Assembly (NCBI GenBank): GCA_950054155.1
Contig: CATLOT010000019.1
Span: 1 to 64,000 of the forward strand
DNA length: 64,000 nucleotides
Source of the DNA: an uncultured Bacteriovoracaceae bacterium
GTDB lineage: Bacteria; Bdellovibrionota; Bacteriovoracia; Bacteriovoracales; Bacteriovoracaceae
Reading direction: 5' to 3'
In this document: piece by piece, positions 9,363 to 22,279 of the stretch
How the letters are laid out: the number at the start of each line of letters is the position of its first letter
How positions within the stretch are numbered: the first letter of the stretch is position 1
Position numbers and translations under genes: made by a program
Notes under the pieces: generated by a model
The model's database searches: none
The model's input: only the letters and a program-made list of their open reading frames with translations
Told to the model about the DNA's origin: nothing

Positions 9363-10538
9363 ATGAGAAGAGTTGATTTAAAGAATTTCAAAGGGAAAAA
9401 GGTTGCCCTTGTCTTAAGCGGTGGCGTTGTCAAAGCAGCAGCATGGCATATTGGTGTTGGTCTTGCTCTCGAGGAACTCGGCTTTACTTTAAAAAGTAAT
9501 ACTAGCGAGCCTAGTCAGCTTGAAATCAGTACTTATGTTGGGAGCTCTGCGGGCTCGCTTATTAATATGTATTTTGCTAGTGGTTATAGGCCAATCGATA
9601 TCATTAGCGCTCATTTAAATCCAAAAAATGGCATTATCAAGCCTGTTACATATAAGGACATGCTTACTTTTAAAAGGGATGTTGTGAATCCACCAAAAGG
9701 TAACAATTACGATCCTTTTAGTGAGTTTCCATGGCTACTCAAAAAAATGATCGATCCATTAATGAAGTTTAATGGCCTCTTTACCACGACCGGTCTTAAA
9801 AACTATCTCGAAAAAGAGGTACTGTTTAGCAATGACTTCAATGACTACAAGGCCGACGTTTTTGTGGTTGCAACACAACTTGATCATAGTCGTAAGGTTA
9901 TCTTCAGTAAGTATAAATATCCCAGCCCTTATCACGACAAGACCGCGAGTTACTATACTGGTACGCCAATAAGTGAAAGTGTGGCTGCTTCAATGAGTGT
10001 CCCTCCATTTTATTCCCCAAGTCCTGTCAAAAATCCAGTAACGGGAAATAGCGACTACTATATCGACGGCGAAATACGCGAAACACTGAGTACTCATGTT
10101 GCAATTGATAATCACTGTGACTTCGTTATAAGTAGCTGGACACATACGCCGTATCACTATCAAGATGCTATAGGTAGTCTCGTTAACTATGGACTTCCTG
10201 CCATCTGTACCCAGGCTATATATCTTATGATTCAGAAAAAAATCGTTGCTAGCCGTGCTAGAAGAAGTAGTTCAGAGGATATTATTAATACGGTTAATGA
10301 ATACTTTAAGAGTAATAAGTTCTCTGAAGAACATCGAAAAAACTTAATGCGAATTCTTGAGAGGAAACTTAATTTTAATCCCAATGTCCATTATGTGGAT
10401 ATCTATCCTACTCACGAGAACTACGACACCTTTTTCAAGAACAGCTTCTCGTTAAACCCTGATAAAATGCGGGAACTAGTTAAACTTGGGTACACTCGAA
10501 CTATAGAAATTTTTAAAAGGCATGAATGGGAAAGCTAA
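9363..10538 (+). CDS. Patatin-like phospholipase
   Basis: 391 residues. It has the patatin signatures: a glycine-rich oxyanion loop SGGVVKAAAWHIG near residues 20-32, nucleophile elbow GSSAG at about 60-64, and catalytic Asp in DGE near 235. Patatins hydrolyse acyl chains from phospholipids with a Ser-Asp dyad. No signal peptide is seen, so it is cytoplasmic or exported by another route. The next gene, a lytic transglycosylase, overlaps it by 13 bases and is probably co-expressed. Lipid and peptidoglycan attack genes together suit a predator, but the prey role is inference. Confidence 0.88.
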   Translation: MRRVDLKNFKGKKVALVLSGGVVKAAAWHIGVGLALEELGFTLKSNTSEPSQLEISTYVGSSAGSLINMYFASGYRPIDIISAHLNPKNGIIKPVTYKDMLTFKRDVVNPPKGNNYDPFSEFPWLLKKMIDPLMKFNGLFTTTGLKNYLEKEVLFSNDFNDYKADVFVVATQLDHSRKVIFSKYKYPSPYHDKTASYYTGTPISESVAASMSVPPFYSPSPVKNPVTGNSDYYIDGEIRETLSTHVAIDNHCDFVISSWTHTPYHYQDAIGSLVNYGLPAICTQAIYLMIQKKIVASRARRSSSEDIINTVNEYFKSNKFSEEHRKNLMRILERKLNFNPNVHYVDIYPTHENYDTFFKNSFSLNPDKMRELVKLGYTRTIEIFKRHEWES

Positions 10539-11896
10539 CTCTAGTCCTCTTTTTTCTACTTTCATTTAACAGCTACTGCTTTAGTGTCGAAAATATTTTT
10601 CAAGACGACTTAACGCTAACAGACAGCTTAAGCATCACTCAAAGCTCTACTAGTAAGCAGGCATCCATCGAAATGCTTCATGGTAAATATCTCTCGGACC
10701 CTAAGAATAGGATATCCAAAGATTTTGATATACCGAAGAAGCTAAGAGATCGTGTCGAGTTTTGGTATCGCGTTTATACTCAATACGAGAGTTATAATAG
10801 CGTTATCCATGATATTGAAAGCCTCGGTATTATTTATGATGTTATAGACTTTAGCGACTTTCAAAAAAGTGGTCTAAACAAGAACACTAGGTATAGCCTT
10901 CAGAACAAAGCTCTCAAGGGTATTGTTCAAAATTATAAAAATGCTTTTAAGAAACTCTCTGTAGGAAAATGTAATAGCCAAAAGTGTAAACAAATTTTAA
11001 GCGCTCTCAAAAAAAATAAAATCAGAATTCCTCAAAACAAGAAAAAAAGGAAAAGGCTCTTCACCAATCTTAGTCGAAACCTAAGAACTCAAACTGGTCA
11101 AAAGGATCACATTCTTAAAGGATTAGATAATCTTAAAGGATATCAAGAAACTATTGAACTCCTCTTTAAAGAATTCGAAATGCCAAACGAACTTCTTGCT
11201 ATAAGTTTTCTTGAATCCAGTTTTAACATTCATGCAAAATCAAAAGTAGGGGCCACCGGTCCTTGGCAATTTATGCGCATCATTGGAAAACATTTCTTTG
11301 TCCAAAATCGGTTTGTAGATCAAAGAAAAAGTCCTGTCATAAGTACTTCAGGTGCACTTCATCTTCTCAAGCAAAATATTCAGATAATGGACAGATGGGA
11401 TCTCGCTGTAAACGCTTACAATAGCGGTACGGGCCTTTTAAGGCGTGGGGTAAGAAGCCTTAAAAAGAAGGGATTCACCAATCCAGGCGTTTCTGAGCTG
11501 ATTGATCACTTCAAGCATCCCAACTGGGGATTTGCTGCCAAGAATTTTTACAGTGAATTCTTAGCGCTCGTTTATACTCTCGCCTACAAAAGTGAAATTT
11601 ACTCTAAAAAGTTCGACGAGCATGATGGTCTTATTGATATTTATGTCACGAAGTGCAGGATTCCTTTATTAAAACTTTTACCAGGACTTAAAAGTACTAA
11701 GCATAATATTATGGCACTTAATAACCATCTTAGTCGTCGTTATCGTAAGAGTTCTTTTCCTAAAGGGACTGTTGTCCTTAGTGATGTAGAGCTCACTGAG
11801 AGGAAGTATTATAAGGTTCCTCATGCAAAACTCAGAAGACGCTATCCCAAGAATCTTCATAAATTTGTGAGAAATCAGAGCTGCTCTAAGAGATAA
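10526..11896 (+). CDS. Periplasmic lytic transglycosylase (SLT/MltD-like)
   Basis: 456 residues with a signal peptide (MGKLTLVLFFLLSFNSYCFS). The SLT domain is at about 215-345: catalytic Glu in FLESSFN near residue 229, then GATGPWQFM and NAYNSGTG, as in MltD-type enzymes. These cleave peptidoglycan to 1,6-anhydromuropeptides. There is a long Lys-rich N-terminal region (about 25-200). The short C-terminal segment has no recognisable LysM repeats, unlike E. coli MltD. It overlaps the patatin gene by 13 bases, and its 3' end overlaps the convergent lipoprotein gene by 22. Confidence 0.88.
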   Translation: MGKLTLVLFFLLSFNSYCFSVENIFQDDLTLTDSLSITQSSTSKQASIEMLHGKYLSDPKNRISKDFDIPKKLRDRVEFWYRVYTQYESYNSVIHDIESLGIIYDVIDFSDFQKSGLNKNTRYSLQNKALKGIVQNYKNAFKKLSVGKCNSQKCKQILSALKKNKIRIPQNKKKRKRLFTNLSRNLRTQTGQKDHILKGLDNLKGYQETIELLFKEFEMPNELLAISFLESSFNIHAKSKVGATGPWQFMRIIGKHFFVQNRFVDQRKSPVISTSGALHLLKQNIQIMDRWDLAVNAYNSGTGLLRRGVRSLKKKGFTNPGVSELIDHFKHPNWGFAAKNFYSEFLALVYTLAYKSEIYSKKFDEHDGLIDIYVTKCRIPLLKLLPGLKSTKHNIMALNNHLSRRYRKSSFPKGTVVLSDVELTERKYYKVPHAKLRRRYPKNLHKFVRNQSCSKR

Positions 11897-13923
11897 GTTG
11901 AGGGTGAGCAGTAAGTTCTCAAATAGTCTTGAGTTCCATCTTGGTAATCGACTTTAATATTAAAGATTCCTTCTTCATTACCTAGGATAAAGAGCTTTTC
12001 ACTTATCGGTGAAATTTCAGCTGTAAAAACACCTTCTGTGTCGAGATAAGCTGTGTCGTATACCGTTGGGCCACGTGCGCCCTCACCAAAGACTCTGATA
12101 TCTTTAATATTTGATTCTATATTTAATTGGAGTAAACATTCATGGTTCATCCCATCAATTGAAAAGGATCTTAGTACTTCTCCAATAAACTCTCTGGACG
12201 GAAGCGTTATTTCCTTATCCCCATCTAGACCGACAAAGATTGAATCTCCAAGGTGACCCACTTCTAAGTAAGTTCTTGAGCCTTTTATTTTCCAAGGTGT
12301 TTGAACTGAGTACTCACCCGGTACTTTTTGAGTTGGGCTTTCACCTGTAGCAAAATTAATAATTTTTTCAGGGGCTAGCGAAAGAGGCTTTTTGCTCTTT
12401 CCAAGAGTATTTCTTAAATAAGTAGCTATTGATAATTCAGAAGGTCTGACCATCTGACTAAAGTCATAAGTTAACTCGTCTGGTGCAATAAATGTTATCT
12501 TTGATGTTTCCTGCCCGTTGATGCCTAAATAGCGGACGCTTACATTTCCGGGATCAACACCTATAAAGAGAATGTAACGAACATTATTCTTTGTTTTTCT
12601 AAATTCATCATTTAAAAGAATTCTGTGTTGGTAGGGTAATCCTTTAAACGAAGATTTTTCTAGCTCCACATCGGCGATCATCTCCCCCATGTCGACAAGA
12701 TAATAACCACCAAATCCATCCAGTTCTGCTTCCTCTAAGTATTCAATCATCGAATCCTGAGTAATCATTGGGATTTCAAACTTTGAGTACTCACTTCCTA
12801 GAGGTATTTCAAAAGTTGTTCTCATAAAATAATTTTTCGAGATAGTACCGCGGAGGACACCAGTATTATTCTTTAATGAGTAGTCATAATTAACCTTGCC
12901 TTCATTAAAGTCTTCATAAACAATTCTATCATCATAGGTTGGTACAAAACTGAAGTTCCTAACGTCTCCACCAAATCCTTTATTAAGGTTTGCTTCTAGA
13001 GCATATAAAGTGACCCTGCTTTGTTCGTTATTGGCTTCTTCATTTTCCTCTTTCTTAGTACTATTTCCTTCCAATGTATTTTTGAGGATGTCCTGCCAAC
13101 TATTATGGCTTACCATCTTAGCGGGAGTCGCTGCTCTTTGCTTGGCCATAACCTGGCTACCCATTTCTCGATCAATCACTTTTTGAACTGCTGAAGAGAG
13201 GGTTGTATTTGCAACATCATGAATATTTTCGCTTTCACTATAATCAATCAAAACCAGCTCATCATTCTTTGTATCTGGTGCTGCTGGTTCTACTTCTTTA
13301 ACAGGTTCAATAGTGATCTCCTGTTGTTCAAACATGGCCAACATTTTTGGATCAGAAGGGTCATAAATATTTTTGTTAGCAGGAGCTGCCTGGGCCACTT
13401 TAACCACATCTTCTTCTGTAACCTTCGTCTCACTTTCAAGAGCGATGCGATTTAATTCAGCTTCGATTCCTTCACCATAAAATTTTGACCAAGCAACGAT
13501 TGTTACCTTAGTTTCCGTACTAAACCCATAGTGATTAATCGGATAGTCATTATTTAAATCGTGCTTTCTTCTTTCTTTAACAACCTTCTTCTTTATAACC
13601 TTCACTTCTTTAAGAGGGCGGGCTTCAAGAATAGGTTCTGCTACTTTATAGACTTTCTTTTTTGGCGGCTCGTAGCTGATCTCTTTTTTCTTAATGGGCT
13701 TAATCTTCCTTACTGGAAGTTTCGTCACTCGCTTTTCAACGACTACCTCTTTAATCGGCGCAGGTGTCTTTTTCACCTTCACAAGAGGGGTTTTAAGCTG
13801 CGTACGAATTGTTGGGATTTTGAATGAAATACTCTTAGGCTGATCTTTGAGGGCACTGCAACCTTGTCCTAAAACAAGGAGATAGATAAGTGTTAATAGC
13901 GACCAGGTAAAGACCTTTTTCAT
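11875..13923 (-). CDS. Large lipoprotein with Lys/Pro-rich linker
   Basis: About 682 residues from the ATG at 13923 (MKKVFTWSLLTLIYLLVLGQGC); an ATG 15 bases upstream is possible but less typical. The lipobox is LGQG-C. Residues about 30-115 are very rich in Lys, Val and Pro (KKTPAPIKEV, KPIKKKEI), like TonB-type periplasmic linkers. The remainder is predicted mostly beta (several YDFSQ- or FEIPLGS-like strands), with no motif I recognise. It probably sits in an outer or inner membrane leaflet and reaches through the periplasm. Function unknown. Confidence 0.65.
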   Translation of the reverse strand: MKKVFTWSLLTLIYLLVLGQGCSALKDQPKSISFKIPTIRTQLKTPLVKVKKTPAPIKEVVVEKRVTKLPVRKIKPIKKKEISYEPPKKKVYKVAEPILEARPLKEVKVIKKKVVKERRKHDLNNDYPINHYGFSTETKVTIVAWSKFYGEGIEAELNRIALESETKVTEEDVVKVAQAAPANKNIYDPSDPKMLAMFEQQEITIEPVKEVEPAAPDTKNDELVLIDYSESENIHDVANTTLSSAVQKVIDREMGSQVMAKQRAATPAKMVSHNSWQDILKNTLEGNSTKKEENEEANNEQSRVTLYALEANLNKGFGGDVRNFSFVPTYDDRIVYEDFNEGKVNYDYSLKNNTGVLRGTISKNYFMRTTFEIPLGSEYSKFEIPMITQDSMIEYLEEAELDGFGGYYLVDMGEMIADVELEKSSFKGLPYQHRILLNDEFRKTKNNVRYILFIGVDPGNVSVRYLGINGQETSKITFIAPDELTYDFSQMVRPSELSIATYLRNTLGKSKKPLSLAPEKIINFATGESPTQKVPGEYSVQTPWKIKGSRTYLEVGHLGDSIFVGLDGDKEITLPSREFIGEVLRSFSIDGMNHECLLQLNIESNIKDIRVFGEGARGPTVYDTAYLDTEGVFTAEISPISEKLFILGNEEGIFNIKVDYQDGTQDYLRTYCSPSTYLLEQL

Positions 13924-14031
13924 TATCTCTATTGTCACAAACTCTTCGATTATTTCTAGTGCTAGGAATGTTTTTCACCTTCATTTTAAATACTCAACAC
14001 AACAATTGGTGAACACTCACTTAAAATTGAC

Positions 14032-14064
14032 AAAAAAAAGCCCCACCATTTTGGTGAGGCTTTT
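14032..14064 (-). terminator. Intrinsic terminator of the atp operon
   Basis: On the minus strand the sequence reads GCCTCACC, loop AAAAT, GGTGGGGC, then eight T. It lies 24 bases after the atpC stop and should end the atpF'-atpC transcript. The stem has one G-U type pair. Confidence 0.9.
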
Positions 14065-14084
14065 GAGTACTCATGAATAGTCAC
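14065..14084 (-). repeat. Tandem pair of terminator-associated 10-mers
   Basis: On the minus strand the bases read GTGACTATTC then ATGAGTACTC, two related 10-mers back to back, ending four bases before the atp terminator stem. ATGACTACTC occurs in the same position before the dnaA terminator (30471-30480) and the parvulin terminator (51015-51024, minus strand). Its role is unknown. Confidence 0.6.
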
Positions 14085-14087
14085 AAG

Positions 14088-14507
14088 TTATTTTGTTTTT
14101 TGTGCCAATTGAATACGAAGTTGAGCTCTTTCAGCTTTTCTTCTGAACTTTTCAACTTCGTCATCAGTCATAGGCTCTTCACTATTGAGGTGGCTAGTCG
14201 CATTCTCGAGTGCACGAGTCGCTCTCTCCTCATCAATTTCGTGATTCTCTTCTGATGTATGAGACATGATGATAATTTTATTCTCAAGTACCTTACAGAT
14301 TCCGTAAGTTACAGAGAAGTGTCTATAAGGGTCGTCAGCACCACCAAAAATAGAAAGTACCCCAGTCCCAAGTCTGTTAATGATATGAGTATGATGAGGA
14401 AGGACATTGATCTGACCCCTTACCGTTGGAATGATAAGGGACTCAGCAGGAATATCCTTCGCTACAACTTTTTCTGGAGTAAGAAGGTCAACTGTAAAAT
14501 AGTTCAT
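14088..14507 (-). CDS. atpC: ATP synthase epsilon subunit
   Basis: 139 residues. It has an N-terminal beta-sandwich (YFTVDLLTPEKVV, LIIPTVRGQINVLPHHTHII) and a C-terminal helical hairpin with the RATRALENA-like segment (ERATRALENA) expected of epsilon. In the F1 central stalk it couples rotation and can inhibit ATP hydrolysis. It is the last gene of the operon, 33 bases after atpD and followed by a strong terminator. Confidence 0.95.
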   Translation of the reverse strand: MNYFTVDLLTPEKVVAKDIPAESLIIPTVRGQINVLPHHTHIINRLGTGVLSIFGGADDPYRHFSVTYGICKVLENKIIIMSHTSEENHEIDEERATRALENATSHLNSEEPMTDDEVEKFRRKAERAQLRIQLAQKTK

Positions 14508-14540
14508 ATTGTTTACCTATTTATTAATTCTTAAACCTAT

Positions 14541-16831
<2,291 letters not shown>

Positions 16832-16854
16832 TTTAGCTACCTAATTGCCTTGTA

Positions 16855-18923
<2,069 letters not shown>

Positions 18924-18931
18924 TTCTTTTC

Positions 18932-19465
18932 CTAAATTTGGGAAATAAGTTTATTAGTAGCTTTATTATTAAGATCTTTGTCTGAAGCAATCTTCTTCTT
19001 AGCTTCAGAGATAACTGAGCTGACAAGATCTTCTTTAAGACTATTTTCTAAAGATGTTTTCTCATGGAGAATTTTATTTTCAGAATCTCTTTCAAGTCTT
19101 GAGATATATTCTTTAGCTTCGTTCTCTGCCTTTTGAATAAAGTCTTGCGCTTCTTTTTCTGCATTTTGGTGAATCTTATTTTTTTCTGATTCAAGATTCT
19201 CCATTTTCTTCTTGTACATATCGAGTTTGATATTTGCTTCTTTATCTTTTTTCTCAGCGTACTCAAAAAGGTCTTTTACATCGTCAGCATTTTTATCAAA
19301 CATCTCTTTAAGATTATTTTTTTGCCAAACTACAATTCCACCAACAAGGATAAGAAAGTTAATCGCTGGCCAAAGAAGATCTTTAACACTTCCATGTCCA
19401 CCGTCACCTGCGGCTAAAATTTCAACAGTAAGGATAGAGAGGAAAAGGACTGATAATCTTTTCAT
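18932..19465 (-). CDS. atpF: ATP synthase b subunit
   Basis: 177 residues. The N-terminus (MKRLSVLFLSILTVEILAAGDGG) looks like a signal peptide or an extra membrane segment. The true anchor helix follows (LLWPAINFLILVGGIVVW), then a long charged coiled coil of about 110 residues, as in stator b. A preceding signal-like segment is not found in E. coli b but occurs in other lineages. It pairs with the b'-like gene 11 bases upstream. Confidence 0.92.
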   Translation of the reverse strand: MKRLSVLFLSILTVEILAAGDGGHGSVKDLLWPAINFLILVGGIVVWQKNNLKEMFDKNADDVKDLFEYAEKKDKEANIKLDMYKKKMENLESEKNKIHQNAEKEAQDFIQKAENEAKEYISRLERDSENKILHEKTSLENSLKEDLVSSVISEAKKKIASDKDLNNKATNKLISQI

Positions 19466-19476
19466 TTATTTTTTCC

Positions 19477-19920
19477 TTAATTTACAAGCTTGTTTACAAG
19501 GCTGTCAGATAATTCATTTGCACTTTGAAGGACTGCTTCTCTCTTTGCTTCTACTTCAGAGATTGCCGCTTTCTTTTCTTCTTCATAAGCTGCAAGTACT
19601 TTCGCTTCCTGTGCCTTTTGCTCATCCATAATTTTTTTAAGAGATTCATTTTTGATTGAACTCATTTTTGAATGGGCCTCTTCGCTAGCCTTTTGGATTT
19701 CATTATCAAATTTTTCAGAAAGCTTCTCAGCTTCTTTAAACTTGTCGCCAGCTTCATCATTCAGCTTAGTCGTTTTTGATTCTCTTGTTTGAATAACAAA
19801 AAGAAGCTTATTAAAGAACGTCGCTTTAAGAGCTGCAAAGAGAACGATAAAAATTGCAAATTGATAAAAGATAGATTGGTCGACACCTAATTTTTGGAAA
19901 ATTCCAATGATCATGTCCAT
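19477..19920 (-). CDS. atpF': ATP synthase b'-like stator subunit
   Basis: About 147 residues from ATG 19920 (MDMIIGIFQKLGVD), preceded by GAGGA at ten bases. A TTG at 19947 would add nine residues but has no binding site. One membrane helix (FYQFAIFIVLFAALKATFF) is followed by a long Lys/Glu/Ala coiled coil. Having two b-type genes in tandem means the peripheral stalk is probably a b-b' heterodimer, as in cyanobacteria and several proteobacteria. It is the first gene of the F1 operon. Confidence 0.88.
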   Translation of the reverse strand: MDMIIGIFQKLGVDQSIFYQFAIFIVLFAALKATFFNKLLFVIQTRESKTTKLNDEAGDKFKEAEKLSEKFDNEIQKASEEAHSKMSSIKNESLKKIMDEQKAQEAKVLAAYEEEKKAAISEVEAKREAVLQSANELSDSLVNKLVN

Positions 19921-19940
19921 AAAACTACATTCCTCATGAG

Positions 19941-19958
19941 CACTCAATCAGTTGAGTG
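19941..19958 (-). other. Inverted repeat in the atp operon leader
   Basis: CACTCAA and TTGAGTG flank a four-base centre, just upstream of the b' start. On the transcript it would form a 7-bp hairpin close to the ribosome binding site. It could tune translation or be chance; no regulator is implied. Confidence 0.35.
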
Positions 19959-19996
19959 ATTTTTCTTGATAGAAAAGCGCTATAAAATGAATCTTA

Positions 19997-20025
19997 TATG
20001 TATTCATAAGGAGCGGAATTGTCAA
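19997..20025 (-). promoter_or_regulatory. Candidate promoter of the atp operon
   Basis: On the minus strand a perfect TTGACA at 20025-20020 is followed, after 17 bases, by TACATA at 20002-19997. The -35 is perfect and the -10 is poor (three of six). It lies in the gap between bactofilin and the b' gene, where the operon must start. Start mapping is needed to confirm. Confidence 0.4.
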
Positions 20026-20053
20026 AGTGTATTATAGTCTAAATAGGCTTTAA

Positions 20054-20425
20054 TTATAGGCTAGAGGGCTGCGTGGAGATACTTTGATTCTTGTCCTTTT
20101 CCCTCATTTTTGTCGTACCATGGAAGATAACTCCCTCTTCAACAATGAGGCTAGGCGTCGTAATCGTTCCCTCAAACCGAGCAGGCTTAATTATCTCTAC
20201 TCGACTACTCGCTTTAATATTGCCCTTAACAGTACCACTGATAAGGATAACATTTGCGTTGATGTCCGCATTTACAACGGCGCCCTCAGAGACGATTACC
20301 GTGTCATTGGAAAAAACACTTCCATTAACGATGCCCGCTATTCTTGCGACGCCATTAAAACTTAGGTTTCCTTCAAATTTACAGCCCTCTTCAATGATGG
20401 CCGATATATCACCCTTATGCCTCAC
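20054..20425 (-). CDS. Bactofilin
   Basis: 123 residues from a GTG start with AAGGA a few bases upstream. The short repeats of a right-handed beta-helix are visible (ISAIIEEGCKFEGNLSFNG, GSVFSNDTVIVSEGAVV, GTVKGNIKASSRVEI), and EIIKPARFEGTI is typical of the bactofilin core. Bactofilins polymerise without nucleotide into cytoskeletal filaments and often position enzymes or chromosomes. It lies 36 bases after parB; bactofilins that scaffold ParAB-parS are known in Myxococcus, so a segregation link is plausible but inferred. Confidence 0.92.
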   Translation of the reverse strand: MRHKGDISAIIEEGCKFEGNLSFNGVARIAGIVNGSVFSNDTVIVSEGAVVNADINANVILISGTVKGNIKASSRVEIIKPARFEGTITTPSLIVEEGVIFHGTTKMREKDKNQSISTQPSSL

Positions 20426-20461
20426 TGCACAGTCCTTGGTCTAGCTGGTCCTATAGGACCA

Positions 20462-21382
20462 CTATCTTTTGAGGAGATACTCGTAGATATCGTTAAACTC
20501 CGCTTCGTTGGTGAATTTTATCACAAATTCACCCTTACCGGCTTTTTTTGATTTTATGTCAAAGTGATAGCCTGTAGTTTGCTCAAGCTTATCTTTAAAA
20601 GGTCCAAGTTTATCGTTGAAATAATTATCCTGGGCTTTATTAGATTTAGGAGCATCTTTCTTCTTAAGAAGCTTTTCCACTTCTCTAATTGAAAGTTGTT
20701 CAGTAACCGCTTGATTAGCAACACGAATACATTTCTCTCTATCTTTTTCACCGGCCAAAACTTTTGCATGACCAAAACTTAGAATCTCTTTTTGAAGAAG
20801 TTCTATGACATCTCTTGGAAGCTTTAAAATTCTTAAAAAGTTAGCAATTGTCGAACGCTCTTTTCCAAGCCTTTTTGCTACCTCTTCTTGAGTAAGATCA
20901 AACTCATTCATTAACTGATAGTAAGCAAGTGCTTCTTCCACACAATTAAGATCACTTCTTTGAACGTTTTCTATGATTGAGACAACCATTTTTTCACGAT
21001 CAGTAAGCTTTTTAATAACGGCTGGAACTCTTTCTAGACCTGCAAGTTTTGCAGCTCTTAATCTTCTTTCCCCAGCAATCAATTCAAATCCCCTTTCTGC
21101 TTTTATAACGACTAGGGGTTGAATAATTCCATTTTGCTTTATTGACTCACTTAATTCATTGAGCTCTTTTTCTTTGAAAATTTTTCTTGGCTGATTTGGA
21201 TTAGGGTGAATTTCAGTGATCGCTATTTGCACTGGACCCTGCTCCCCCAACTCTTCTTTCTTCGCCTCTACTTTTGGAGCTTCATTTTTCTTTGTTTCAT
21301 TAAGAGAAGCTTTTAAAATTTCATTGGGAGTATCTTGAATAAGTGAAGCAATCCCTTTACCTAATGCTACTTTCTTGGCCAT
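20462..21382 (-). CDS. parB: Chromosome partitioning protein ParB
   Basis: 306 residues. N-terminus MAKKVALGKGIASLI is the short ParA-activating segment; NPNQPRKIFKEKELNELS starts the CTPase core (seen in part as HPNPNQPRK), and AGERRLRAAKLAGL (near 97-112) is the conserved GERR box. The central HTH (LTQEEVAKRLGKERSTIANFLR core) reads parS, and the C-terminal domain dimerises. ParB loads on parS and spreads. It follows parA by 14 bases, and two parS sites lie within 4 kb (22316, 24752). Confidence 0.97.
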   Translation of the reverse strand: MAKKVALGKGIASLIQDTPNEILKASLNETKKNEAPKVEAKKEELGEQGPVQIAITEIHPNPNQPRKIFKEKELNELSESIKQNGIIQPLVVIKAERGFELIAGERRLRAAKLAGLERVPAVIKKLTDREKMVVSIIENVQRSDLNCVEEALAYYQLMNEFDLTQEEVAKRLGKERSTIANFLRILKLPRDVIELLQKEILSFGHAKVLAGEKDREKCIRVANQAVTEQLSIREVEKLLKKKDAPKSNKAQDNYFNDKLGPFKDKLEQTTGYHFDIKSKKAGKGEFVIKFTNEAEFNDIYEYLLKR

Positions 21383-21396
21383 GTCTTAAGTCCTTA

Positions 21397-22242
21397 TTAC
21401 TGAAGCTGATCTCTGTATTCTTCTGGAATTTCAGGAACAGTAAAATTGAGTTCTGGTTGATCTATTTCTTTTTGAGAGCGCTCTCTCAAAATGAGCTCCT
21501 TCGCCAAACTGAGATAAGCCTGTGATCCCTTAGATTCAATATCGTATAGAATGATAGGCTGGCCGAAAGATGGGCTTTCAGAAATTTTTACGTTACGTGG
21601 AATAATTGTCTCAAAAACTTTATCACCGAAGTGTTCTTTTACTTCTGTAGAAACCTGCTTATGGAGCGAGGTTCTCGAGTCAAACATTGTGAGAAGTATT
21701 CCCTCTAGATCAAGTGAAGGATTAAGTGAAGATCTCACAAGACGGATTGTATTAAGAAGCTGAGCAAGTCCTTCCATCGCATAGTACTCTGTCTGCAATG
21801 GCACGATAACACTCTTACAAGCTGTAAGCGCGTTCACAGCGAGAACATTAAGGCTTGGTAGGCAATCAATCAGAACGTAGTCGTAATCCTTCATAATCGG
21901 CTCTAAGCAGCTCTTAAGCTTATGCTCTCGAGCAAACTCACTCACTAATTCAATTTCTGCCCCAATCAAGTTTTGATCGGCTGGACAAACGTCGAAATGA
22001 GGGAGTTCTGTATTAAAGATACACTCTTTAATATTCTTCCTTCCGATAATTGCGTGATAGATATTTCTATCTTCAAAGTCTTCTTTATTAAGTCCTGAGC
22101 CCACAGAGGCATTTCCCTGAGGATCAAGATCGATTAGTAGAGTTTTTTTCTCAGCTACTGCTAGACACGCCGCAAGATTAATTGCAGTCGTGGTTTTGCC
22201 AACCCCACCCTTTTGGTTGGCAATTGCAATGATTTTAGCCAT
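21397..22242 (-). CDS. parA: Chromosome partitioning ATPase ParA
   Basis: 281 residues. A deviant Walker A (KGGVGKTTTAIN, residues 10-21) and LLIDLDPQGNAS identify the ParA/Soj type. DYVLIDCLPSLNVLAVNAL and a C-terminal DNA-contact region follow. ParA binds nucleoid DNA as an ATP dimer and moves ParB-parS complexes. In Bdellovibrio-type bacteria ParA matters during multi-chromosome filament growth in prey; that is family knowledge, not shown here. Confidence 0.97.
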   Translation of the reverse strand: MAKIIAIANQKGGVGKTTTAINLAACLAVAEKKTLLIDLDPQGNASVGSGLNKEDFEDRNIYHAIIGRKNIKECIFNTELPHFDVCPADQNLIGAEIELVSEFAREHKLKSCLEPIMKDYDYVLIDCLPSLNVLAVNALTACKSVIVPLQTEYYAMEGLAQLLNTIRLVRSSLNPSLDLEGILLTMFDSRTSLHKQVSTEVKEHFGDKVFETIIPRNVKISESPSFGQPIILYDIESKGSQAYLSLAKELILRERSQKEIDQPELNFTVPEIPEEYRDQLQ

Positions 22243-22279
22243 TTACGTGCTCCGTTTGTTGTTGTCGCTGATAGAATTT

